A stretch of 64,000 nt of DNA from Prostheceraeus crozeri. Its lineage: Eukaryota > Platyhelminthes > Polycladida > Euryleptidae. The number at the start of each line of letters is the position of its first letter. Within the stretch, counting starts at the first letter, position 1. The DNA lies in NCBI GenBank assembly GCA_907163375.1, contig CAJQUW010008646.1, forward strand, positions 186,001-250,000, read 5' to 3'. Of the stretch, positions 46,967-57,692 are shown piece after piece. The notes under the pieces were generated by a model that saw nothing but the letters and a program-made list of their open reading frames with translations, searched no databases and was not told where the DNA came from. The position numbers and the translations under genes were made by a program.

Positions 46967-48530
46967 ATAATATTTGATGACTGTATGTAGCCTCCGTAGA
47001 TTTAAATACGACTTACTTTTAAGCAATTTCAAAAACCCCGCTTCATTCCAGCGCTAGTGATTTTCTAGCGTTGCAATTTTAGAAGTTTTATTTAATCGGA
47101 GAAGAAAGAATATTAGTTAGTTCTTTTGTACAGATTCACTGCATCTAATGCTGCACACATTACTGTACGATTTAATGCAAATGCTCACGTGTAGATTCAA
47201 ATCTTACAATTCCACTAAGAATATCACCTGCTAATTTCATTAATTCAACTTCTCTTATGATCTTTTATGAATAAAAAATATTTATATTTCAATCTAAAAA
47301 GATGATGCCTTTTATCTTCACAGAAACAATTATAACCGGCCTCAATGCCATAAATACAATGACTTAAGAAAATATGTCTGAAATTCAAATCAATGAAATT
47401 AATCAAACTAATTTTTCTTACTTTATTTCATGGATTCCACTCAGGCAGGAGTCAAGATACATTCAATTTGTCCAAGACGGATCCTTAGTCAACTATCTCA
47501 GCTAATGAGATAACGCTATTTCTGGTCTATGTGCCACTATAGATATCGGCTTGGTAATAACATTTGAAATTTATGTATCAAGAAATGTTGTACGCACCAT
47601 TGATACCATAGAAATTAATAATACCATAAAAAGTGTACTATTATCTACTTTCATGATTGATACAGAATGTAGCATTCATGCCTTCACATCATAGCATTCG
47701 ATCAAGGTTGCCGGGCATAAAAAAACATTCTTTTATATTGGGCAAATGTCCAAATTATGCCCGCCAATTTCTCATTTCAATGGTATTGCCCCTGCTATTA
47801 CTCGCTCATCGACATATATGGACCACGTCACAGTGTTTTTTTTAATCCATGATAGTTGATGCATGAATAGAAATTATAGCTATCTGTCGAGGGCGCGAAG
47901 CGCACGAGGTTTTGTGAATTTTCGGTTCTGTGAAGTGCTTCCTATAATGCGTCTCTGCTTCTTTAAATCTCCTGCAAAAAAGTGTAAAAGCTGTACTCCA
48001 ACGTTTTATCAAACGCTTGCTATTATTCACAACCTGGCATAGCTTAGCATAGCGCTTCCCAAACTCAATTTTTCGCGACCCAAAACTGAATATGGAAAGC
48101 ATTTCGAATCACTTTGCTGATTTTATTTGGCCTACAAAGTTGGTCTTTATGCAAGCCTCATCGAGCAAAAGTAAAATTAATATCGGCTTCTTGTAGTACA
48201 CTGACATTGCTTGATCAGCAAACTGGCTTTTGTGACGCACTTGTGACTTCATATTTACGTGTAGGCCTTCTTTGGAGTCAAAATAAAGTCACTGTGTAAA
48301 TTCAGTAGCTCAATGCTAAAAAGAAATAAAATGACATCGAGGTAAGAAAAGAATTATCGATCGATTGACATCAAATTGAAATAGCTGCGTATGTTTGTAT
48401 TGTGTGGAAACAAAAACATGAATTGTACAACATCCTGTAGCAAAAAATAACAAGTGAAATGTCCAAGACGAAATCAGTTTGCTTTAGAAAATAGTCTTAA
48501 GTCCGTGAAATCCTCGTGTTGAACGTTGAT
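45850..48530. other. No recognised gene
   Basis: AT-rich, non-coding. A CG-rich inverted stretch (GGGCGCGAAGCGCACG) near 47892 may be a worn transposon end. Confidence 0.45.
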
Positions 48531-48535
48531 TTAGT

Positions 48536-48754
48536 GTGGAGAATGAAAGAAAGTACCCTGTCATCCTGAACATGAAGGGCATGATCGCTAGAGCCACCAC
48601 TGATGTGGACGATGTATGCTTACCAGTATTTGAAGGGACAAGCTTGATGCCTAAAGATCATAACTCAACAATGTTTCGCGATGGTCTAAGAAGAACAATC
48701 TCCCACCTTGAACAAAAGCAAAACGTGGGGCTTAATTATCTATCACAGTTGTGA
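48536..48754 (+). other. Short open frame, unrecognised
   Basis: Seventy-two codons with ordinary composition (contains VDDVCLPVFEG and SHLEQKQNVG). No domain recognised, no clear splice sites assigned. It could be an exon or a worn transposon piece. A minus-strand frame at 48769-48966 (IPVTDQTLCDIS) beside it is equally unassigned. Confidence 0.2.
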
Positions 48755-49146
48755 AGTTCACTTCCTGTTCATTCCAGTGATCCTTGAAGTTTCTCGGCAT
48801 AATGCTTGACGACTCTTTCGATGGAAATATCACATAGGGTTTGGTCTGTGACAGGAATGAAGTCTTTCACAAATGACGATGGAATTCTTACTGTCAGCAA
48901 TGTTAATAAGAAGTCTGATTGAGTATACTGCCTTGCCTTTATTGGCGTTTCATCGATTAAACTCAAAACTTCAAAGTATTCAGAGAAGTTGAGTAAAGAT
49001 TGAAGATCATTTATCTGCTGGAGATCTTACATCACGACGAAGAACTGTGGCAGGAAAACTGCTTGACAATTTGATGAAACACAACAACACACATTTATTG
49101 TGCAGTTTGTTTTTGCACTGTCGATTCAATTCTAGAGGACTATCAC

Positions 49147-49422
49147 GTGCAGCAATTCATTTTTGCCGCACATGAACATTGCTCAATCTGTAACTTTTCG
49201 ATTGATAACTTCCTCCGATTATGGACTCCGCTCATTTGTTTTGGATTCGATGTGGCACGCCTACTTCTTGATTCAAATTTTGTGATTGCACATTTACAAT
49301 ACATTCCTTCAACGTACCAGCAAAAGCGATATTTTAACCCTAAACAGATATATCTCCTTTGTTCTCCATTGTTAGAAGAGGAGATCCCAAATGTTTATGT
49401 GGTCCATCAGTTGGCAGCATAA
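49147..49422 (+). other. Short open frame, unrecognised
   Basis: Ninety-one codons (contains FDVARLLLDSNFVIAHL). No family recognised; likely a remnant or chance. Confidence 0.2.
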
Positions 49423-49429
49423 GCCGAAA

Positions 49430-50660
49430 CTCAATTTTAATTTTAGACCAATTTCGGTAATTGGGCAACCTGAAGAGATAAAGTGGCCGACAAAGATTTA
49501 TGCAAAATGCTATAGAGAGCTCTCCGTGTATCATTTGATTAACATGTGTGATTAACATGTGATTATAGCACCTATACACCTAAATCAGTACTATGAGCAG
49601 TTTCTCGATAATTGCTATAAGCTTAGCACTTTGCATCACAGATGGGCGTACAACTTGATCGATTTCCAGAATATAGGCTAATTGAATGTACACCGCCTCA
49701 CACTATTTATCAAATAATTTCTACAGACCAGAATTATTTTGAGGATTGACAGTATTGTAGCCTGATACAGAATCACGCACTGAATGATGATGAAAGCAAA
49801 AAGCAATTATTTTCCATTTCTACATGTATATTTCTATTAATAGCTACTGCCAATTAATAATTTAGTAACATGATGCTAATGCTGTTGTAAAAACTTCAAA
49901 GCCAACATGTCAAATTGGGTGTCTTGAAACCACAAGGATGAACTTCTTCTGTTTTTATTATGATGTTTACCGATATTAAATTTGCTTCAAGAAGTAGTAG
50001 TCTACTTGTAAAACAATCATAAGCAACAATCACACATGTATAAAGCAATGTTGGGCAAAAACTGGTTGGCCCAAAACTCGGGTCGAGACCCGAAACCAAA
50101 ACCTGAAACCCAAGTTTCATAACTAGAATCAAATAAACGAAGTACATTCTTTATGTTTTCTCAGAAAGATAAAGATTCTTCTGCAGGCCAAAATTCCTAT
50201 GGGCCAAGGAGAAGTGTGGCATTAGTGGGAGACTATTTTTTTGCAATAACAGTAATTTGTAGCCCAGTACATGTATTATGTTGTAAAGGTTTCATTGAAT
50301 AATCTAACCTGCACTAATAGACTGCTAACTGAAGATCTTTGATCTATATGACTGAATTACACATTGTTCATAATAAACCAATTGTTTTCATTTTATGATT
50401 CAGAAATATAAACAGACCTAATAAGTATTATAACTGCTTAGTGAGTGCATGGTTAAACATAATTAGAATACGAAATTGGCATTATTAAAAATACATGAAA
50501 TATATAAAAATTCAATATGCACAAATGCAACAAAATGCATGTACGCTTTCAGCAAATACAATATGTGCGAAGTTTCAATTCGCGGGTTGTCAAACCTAGA
50601 ATGAAATAACTAATGAGCACAAGTATTTCATTTTTGAAATATTCTGTGAATTTTGATAAA
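49430..50660. other. No recognised feature
   Basis: Non-coding AT-rich sequence. Confidence 0.5.
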
Positions 50661-50667
50661 AATCAGA

Positions 50668-50818
50668 GATTTATGCTCTTATCATGCAGTTTTCCTAAGA
50701 TTCGAATCAAAATATTAATTTTTGAAATGTGATTTGTATATATGCAGCATTAATGGAAAGCCCAAGTTTTGCATCACTTACATAAGGTCGACCCAAAGTC
50801 CAAAGTCCAACCTTCTAC
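50668..50818 (+). repeat. Dispersed repeat, copy 2 (partner at 28792)
   Basis: Same orientation as 28792-28944; ends in CCAAAGTCCAACCTT. Confidence 0.7.
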
Positions 50819-50819
50819 A

Positions 50820-51835
50820 ATATAAAATAATTTGAAAAATAATTTTAAGAATTTGGACCTGTAAAACATTTTTTCTGAATATTGAATTTTTTCATCACGT
50901 ATTTTACAAATAGCATAAATAACCAGCAATCATGCATGTAAGTGAAATCATGATTTAACCAGTAATTTAATGACCTCCGTACTCGATCTTTTCCTCCCAT
51001 ACATGCTCCTTCTCTCAGAGCATTCGAGACTCACATTCTCAGGTATCAACATGAGCTATGATGACCTTGTAATCGTTATTGTGCTTCTGGACAGTGGTCA
51101 AAGTACGAAAACTTGCTCAATTTACAAATCGTAATTTTCAATGAGAAAACATTTGAGTATGAATCTAGCAGGTGGCGAATGAACATTTTCAAATGTTTCT
51201 CTTGTTGTATTGCTCAGTGGACTTGAAAAAATACAGTGATGTGAAGTTGTCACAAATTAGTGACTTTATTGGCTGAAAATGTCATTTTCTCACTTTTTCA
51301 TCAAAAATGTAAGAGTTTGATATCTTCAGAATTGTTGCGATGTAAGGAGTACGAATATATGAGTATCATTTAAATAAGTTCAATCTTCAACTTTCAAAGT
51401 TGATCAACATTTTTCTCATGACGACAAGATTCTATTCAATTCAACACACGCCTTAGCTAATTGCTGGTGCGTCGTCGTGCAGTGACAATATAACATTTGC
51501 AGCCGGTTATAGCCATCATAGTTATGATTTTGTGATAACTACATGTATCCGAAATCACTACTTCTCTCCATGGCCACCCATTAGTCAAAACATACATGAA
51601 ATATTCTCAAGAGTTGAAAGTTGGTCATGGGTTAAGTGTCGTTGATCCACTTCCAGATCTGAACATGCTTGCTAGGTACGTTTTGCATGTGATGTAGATA
51701 ATATCCTCAACTATGTGCATCTGCTGTTTTGTGACGGTTGATGTACTTTTATGGATGTTAGACAAATGCCGGTATGATAACGCGTGGGGCGGTAACCCAT
51801 GAGTATCGGGCGTCCTTCCTTCCATACAATGTATC
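50820..51835. other. No recognised feature
   Basis: A minus-strand open stretch at 51625-51894 has no recognisable motif. Confidence 0.45.
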
Positions 51836-51865
51836 CCTAGATCAATGTTTATCCAACTTTCTCTC

Positions 51866-52695
51866 ATCGCGTACCACTTGACAGCCGAAACCACTGCCGC
51901 GTACCACTATGCATGATACTTAAGAAGTTAATGGCAATAATTACGATAATTATGGACGTTTAGTTAAGATAATAAATATTGGTGTTGTAGAGAAATTATA
52001 GAGCTTGTACTATATACTCGTACATTGGATAGTATCTTTACAATCATTGGAAGTTAAGAAGATGCCATATACAGTGCGCGACAGCAAGTTGGAAACTTAG
52101 CATAAATCTACGGACACGTATTTTTTCCAACACCTAAAAATTGTTTACTATTAGGAAATATCGACAAATTTATAATCATCTGAAAGAGAATTTTCGGATC
52201 TATCATTTGAATGTTGTTGAATTAATTGTTTTTGAAGTGGGTGGTTCCTAGAGGCCCATAAACCCGAAAGCCCCAAATTTTCTTTGACTTGTTTTGACAA
52301 GCACATAAATCAATTTGAAACATTCTCCTTGTGATATTCAAAACCGTCACAAAATAGGCTTTCAGATAATATATAGTTTGACAGTGTTTTCTCGAAGTTT
52401 ATTGGCAATATTTTGAAAGTAGTAGATAGATAATGTGGCGATTTTTTCATTTTCAGAATATTTCTTCGAAGGGCCTTAAATTTACCCAACAAAAGCAGAG
52501 AACACTAGTTTTGAGGTAAATAAATGCCACCAGTTAGTTAACAGCGTTATTTCTGTTATTATCGCAACACATTCTGAAAATGAAAAAAATAATAAATTTA
52601 CAACAAATTGCCATCTATAGAAAGTTTCACGCGTGCCGCCTGAAACGCATCCGCGTACCATTAGTGGTACGCATACCACAGTTTAAGAAACACTG
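51866..52695 (-). mobile_element. hAT-like transposon end, apparently interrupted
   Basis: Read from 52695 leftward the sequence starts CAGTGTTTCTTAAACTGTGG, a form common at hAT (Charlie-like) ends, followed by the palindrome GCGTACCATTAGTGGTACGC (52653-52672). A CGCGTACCAC block recurs at 51868-51907, so the intervening ~740 bp may be an insertion. The other end of the element was not found. Confidence 0.4.
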
Positions 52696-53181
52696 TCGAT
52701 AACAAAGAGCAGCAGAAGTGGAAAAGTCTGCTTATGTTCCAAACTTATCTTAATAGCGCACCCGCTTGCAAGGATAGTCAGTAATCTTCTAAAATAACAT
52801 GGATGTCGACCTACAGTGCTCTACCACAGAAGAGAGGCATCATACATAAGCATATTCGTTAGGACTCTGTAGCACAATGGTTTAAAGCCTACCTCGAAAA
52901 CATCGCAGCCTGAAGAAACTAGACATCTATCGGCTGTGTCTAGTCCCTACGTTCGAAATCGAGTGCTGATTTTGGACTTCAAGAGCGACATTTAAGCTTT
53001 GGTCAACGAAATAGTGATTTCAATAATGACATTGAGTTTCATAGTGAGACTATGACCAAATGAAGAAAAGCGGAATTCAAGAGGGAACCTACGAAATCGA
53101 TGGAGACAACAGCATTCCAAAAGCTTCATAACGATGCCGCTACCGAATTCAATTAACTTACACACTCACAAAAGTAACATT

Positions 53182-53189
53182 GTAATAAC
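53182..53189. repeat. 8-bp target duplication of hAT element, left
   Basis: GTAATAAC; its partner GTAACAAC at 54492-54499 matches 7 of 8 bases. Confidence 0.7.
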
Positions 53190-54491
53190 CAGGGTTGGCC
53201 GGTAAAAACCACCCTGGTTTTTACCACCTGGTGAAATTCGGTAAAAACCACCAGCTAATGTAACCTTTTTTTGGCTAATACTGGCAAAAACTGGCTAAAA
53301 CAATTTTTTGCAGCATTACTACTTATGTTTTGGGTACATGCAAAGGGATCATCGTCACTCCTTACTTTATTAATGAACGTTAGTATAAGTTCATTTTGCT
53401 TTTTATCATTCGATAAACATTTAGGCCTGTATTTTCACAATTTACACCTCATCAATATCACATTTTTAATCAAGAATATGTTCCAAGTATAAGTGTAAGA
53501 ACATGAATTCTTGTAAAAAATATTGCTATAAAGCTCGACCTGTGCATTCTTTAAAGCGTACACATGAATGTCACAATTGTTTGTCGCTCTCAGATTCTAT
53601 TAACAGCGATCAATTTTGCAGCTTACTGAAAATGTTCTTTTGTAGAGATTGAAACTGAAGCTGTTCAGACATACACTATGGCTCAATTTATCAAGATTGC
53701 TGGTGCGAACAATGTAATTTAATTATTATTTGTTCTTCCAAATCATGATTTTCCGCTCCAGTCGAAAGCATTAATACATTTAGTACCGTATATTTCTCAA
53801 AAATGTGTTCTAAGTGCTTAATTTGGGAGCTGAGATTTTCCGGTGCAGAGGCCTTTTGGTAGAGTGTTCTCTCTATGTTCATGAGACCTCGGTACACATC
53901 TAGATCTGATGAAACCTAAGCTACTATCACAGTACACTCTTCATTCTTGCTGAACACTCAACACAGAAGAATGACGGTGGGATTATTGAAGCTCGTCCAC
54001 ATTAGCAAACGAGTTTGCTTAATTTAATTCTATGTATAAACCGGTTTTATTCATACATTTATTTTCATTTATTTGGATTTAACGAAATCACATTCTTTGA
54101 CCTAAAAGAGCATTCATTTGATGATAATCTCGGAAGTGTCTAACAACTTCTCTTACATGAACTAAAGGGCCAAAATGGTGCTGATGTCTACATATGTTCG
54201 AAAGGCACAAGAAAACAATCAAGAAAAGAGCAAGCAATCGTGAAGAAATACAACATTGCATGCTGTTCGTAATAAAATCATACCACATGGTTCTATCAAA
54301 TGTCATGTTATACAAGGTAAGAGTACCTATCTGCAAACACGCATGCATAGTAATACTCAAACCACAACTTGCTGTCGATCATTTCGTGAAGAAATAGACT
54401 GATTTTTCGGAATTTTAGTTTTTGCCGGTTTTTGCTGGGTCTTTACCACTTAGTGGCAAAAACCAGTTTTAGCCGGCAAAAAGTCAACCTG
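53190..54491. mobile_element. Non-autonomous hAT element
   Basis: Begins CAGGGTTGGCCGGTAAAAAC and ends with the inverse (TTTTAGCCGGC, then AAGTCAACCTG). Both ends carry repeated TAAAAACC / GGTTTTTGCC blocks. An 8-bp duplication flanks it. CAGGG ends with 8-bp duplications are the hAT hallmark. Internal open frames (53271, 53691, 54088, 54194) show no transposase motif, so it depends on another element's enzyme. Confidence 0.8.
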
Positions 54492-55139
54492 GTAACAACG
54501 CCTACATAACAGTAGTATCCGTTAGATCCTGGAAGAATAACGTTAGTACAAGACGTACAAGAATATTTGTAATAATGCTCTTATTATGTTGCTGTAAAAA
54601 GGTTGTACATCAAATAAATTGTGATCAATCTTGTCTAGTTAAGAATTAATTATCTTTATTTCAGTGTTAGTCAAATATTTAGCATTTCAATTTCAGTCAA
54701 GGGCTGAAGTTGAACGAGTTCAAATCCTGGTTCAATCATTATTTTTAGCACGCAGACATTTTTAAAAGCTGTTGCATAATAACATTCAAAATTAACTTTT
54801 TCGCAAAAGTGTGGCAGGGCAGTGTCAAGTCAGCACTGATTTAGATTAGGGTAGTGTGCACTCGGAATGCTTCTTCACGGTCTGCAGCATCTTTTCTATC
54901 ATCTCTTCATCGACTTCTAAGTTCGTTGTCCCTCCCCGAGAACGAATAACAATGTCTACTTCAGATTCGACTTCTTGGCGCGATTCCGACGGTGCATTTC
55001 CAGGAACAAGTGTCTGCTACGTTCTCCAGGTAGGGTTTCTTATCGCTTTAAATGCTCCTTTATTCGTTTCTGTGGGAAGCGTTTCACTTTCTTTTTTCTT
55101 CCTGTCTTTTTGTGATTGTGTGCCATCGACGATTGTTGC

Positions 55140-55543
55140 GAGTAGGATGGTATGAGTGCAAGAGCAACGAATGGGTCTTGGCCAAAATTGGTAGAATGGA
55201 ACGACTACTTACCGTGATTGAGGAAAGAAAGCTTCGTTACATTGGACATCTAGTAAGGAAACAAGGATTGGAGAAAGACGCAACGGGAATGGTTTACGGC
55301 AATCGTGGAGGTGAGCGATGCCAGACGCGCTGGTCAGACGACATTCGACAGACAACAAGAATGTCAGTAACGGACTGTATACGGAAAGCTCATGATCGTG
55401 GACGGTGGCAAAAATTCGTGAGCAGGAAAGCGGCAATCCGCTTCGACGACCAATCCGCCGAAGGAGGAGGTAGTGTCAACAAGTCTACCGAATTTGCACT
55501 GTGGACCAAAATAAAGATTGTTATTATTATTGATGAACATTAA
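55140..55543 (+). mobile_element. LINE C-terminal fragment with (ATT)n tail
   Basis: The frame reads RMERLLTVIEERKLRYIGHL, then RCQTRWSDDIRQ, then DCIRKAHDRGRWQKF. This is the conserved end of a LINE ORF2 (RLL..I..RKLRY.GH..R; R.RW.DDI; R.A.DR..W). It ends with AATAAAG and an (ATT)n tail near 55515-55535. Strongly 5'-truncated. Clade not assigned. Confidence 0.8.
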
Positions 55544-55884
55544 TCCCAATCAATCGTTGCCCTTTGAACAAACTGACATTTACAGGTGTCATGCGATATG
55601 ATCATTTTCAAAAAGATCCATTCCGTTCATGAATCACAATCAGTTTCTAATAGTAGGACACTCCTGTGATGAGCAAAGCAGCCGCGATATTTGCCTTAAT
55701 TAAGAGCCAATAGGCACTCTATAGCCAATAAGGCACTTGCAGGGCGAAATAGGGGTTAGCACATGTAACAGGCAGGTCTCACATGAAATCCTAATGTCAC
55801 TTTTAGTTTTAGGTTTATAGTTGGAAAGAGTCAGGAGTATTTTGTGATGTTATTATAATTAGTTTTGAATGTTTGTACAAAATT

Positions 55885-55914
55885 TTTCGGCTGCTATCTG
55901 GCAATCATCTTCAG
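55885..55914 (-). ncRNA. Hammerhead-like core, left foldback arm
   Basis: On the minus strand: CTGAAGA, GATTGC...GCAGCC stem, GAAA, then AATTTTGTA. The sequence order of a hammerhead core is present. One unpaired T follows CTGAAGA, and stem III would be very short. Confidence 0.35.
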
Positions 55915-56187
55915 GGACAAAAGAATCTATTGATGTTAGTAGGAGTTTGAATGATTAGTTTGAAAAGTTTGAAATGATTAGTTTTCATGTTCGAAGATCT
56001 TATGCCTTGTTCGTTATATCCGTTAATGCGTAATACACTAAGTTGTCACATTCTTCTTTGTGCTTTTTGAGAGTAAAACTATCTGAGCATTGTTCAGAAA
56101 TTCTTTTCTTCTCATTCAGTATGAAAGATTATTATTTTTCAAAATAATCATTCAAACTCCGACTAACATCAATAGATTCTTTTGTAA

Positions 56188-56217
56188 CTGAAGATGATTG
56201 CCGGATAGCAGTCGAAA
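56188..56217 (+). ncRNA. Hammerhead-like core, right foldback arm
   Basis: CTGAAGA, then GATTGC pairing fully with GCAGTC across a six-base loop, then GAAA. Mirror of the core at 55885-55914. Confidence 0.35.
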
Positions 56218-57397
56218 AATTTTGTATTAAACATTTATTAACATTCAAAACTATTTATAATAACACCACAAAATACTCCTGACTTCCAACTATAAACCTA
56301 AAAATGACTAGTCAGGGCCTCTTTTCAAACCTAATGTCACTCTTTTGTAGCATTTGTCCACGATATCACAATGTCATGATTTCACTTCCTCGACACGGTG
56401 TGGAAGGAGAGGCGGCTTCATTTTGGAAATTTTCCATTATATTTCTCGACGGTTTCTGATGTATTTTTGTATGAAAATTTCGAAAATCATGGTTTAAAAA
56501 TCATACAACTAGCCCATTTCGAGAAAATGACGAAAATTCAAAATGGTAGGACGGAAAACCGAAACTGCATTCTGGGGCTGGATTAAAAAAGATTCCCATC
56601 TATTTCGTAAAAACAGTTTCCTATGTAGGTTGATCAGCTCTCTTCAAATATAATTGCTAGAAAATCATACGATCAGCTCTTTTTAAGAAAATGACGAATA
56701 TTCAAAATGGCGGGCATCAAATCGAAACAGCAGTGCAAGTGTGGGGTTCGGCTAATCTGTATTATGCATCAGCAACAAGCCTTGGAGGTCTTTAGGTTCT
56801 CAAAATTTCTTGGAAGTGTCATGTTCGCTTGTGTGCAAACCAAAATATGTGAATCAGTGGTCTGTATCACATCGATCAGACCTACGAGGCTTGTTGTTGA
56901 TGCATAATACACATTAGCCGGGCCCCATACTGATGTTTCGGATTTATGTCCGCCATTTTTAATTTTTCTTACTTTTCGAAAATTGCTAATCGCTTGATAT
57001 TCCACCAGTGATAACTGTTGAAAAATGCGTGTCAAAATACATACAAAGCTGTTGACAGTTGACAAGCTGTTGAATATTTTTAGGCATATAAGACGAATTA
57101 TCCGAAAAACATGCATGCATACCACTATCGGTAGTTTGGCACGATATGCCTTCCTACCTGTAGTCAGTTTCATTGAGTCGCACTTCTTATCATTAAGACT
57201 CACTTTGTGCTAAATAACGCCACATAAGGAAACTGTACGCAATGTTGTTCCGAACTCTCACATTAATTACCACGGAGATGTTTTCAAACATGGTTAGTAT
57301 TGACACTTCAAGTTGCACTGCATCACATTGCAAGGCATGCGCAGAACGTCTCTCTCCATCAGACTGCCATGTAAATTTCACCAACGGAAAGTAACTT

Positions 57398-57475
57398 CGC
57401 GTCTTGACGGATTTGAACCACCGATCTCTGGCATTCTAGGCCAACACTCCACCAACTGAGCTATCGACGAGAGAC
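57398..57475 (-). repeat. tRNA-like sequence, second copy
   Basis: Diverged copy of 18011-18085 on the same strand: TAGCTCAGTTGG, the CTAGAAT loop and GGTTCAAATCC are kept, while the D-arm (GGTGGAGTG) and T-arm are changed. A decayed SINE head or tRNA pseudogene. Confidence 0.7.
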
Positions 57476-57692
57476 AGCATGACTTACGTCTTCACTTGAA
57501 GAAAAGAGGCATTCATTCTACGTAATTGTCACACCATGCAATGCGTCAAGCTAAACAGTTTCATGTCGCATTTTGTCATATGGCATCACAGCCAGTCATA
57601 CCATGTTAGACCGTGTGACTTTGAATTAATGAAGTAGGCCTATCACAATCTCCACTCTGTAATCTACGAAATACTGAATTCATTTTCTTCTA

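Larger units (their letters stand above)
55790..56341. mobile_element. Foldback element with ~165-bp inverted arms
   Basis: Left arm 55800-55957 and right arm 56148-56313 are inverted copies with about 90% visual identity (TAGGTTTATAGTTGGAA, CAGGAGTATTTTGTG, AGAATCTATTGATGTTAG). The loop is about 190 bp. CCTAATGTCACT flanks it at both sides (55790-55801 and 56330-56341), a likely 12-bp target duplication. Each arm carries a hammerhead-like core. No coding capacity. Confidence 0.75.

Noticed and set aside
54856-55155. Plus-strand frame with a CAG/GTAGGG-like donor (MSTSDSTSWRDSDG region)
   Set aside because: No domain recognised and it runs straight into a LINE C-terminus; too little to call an exon.
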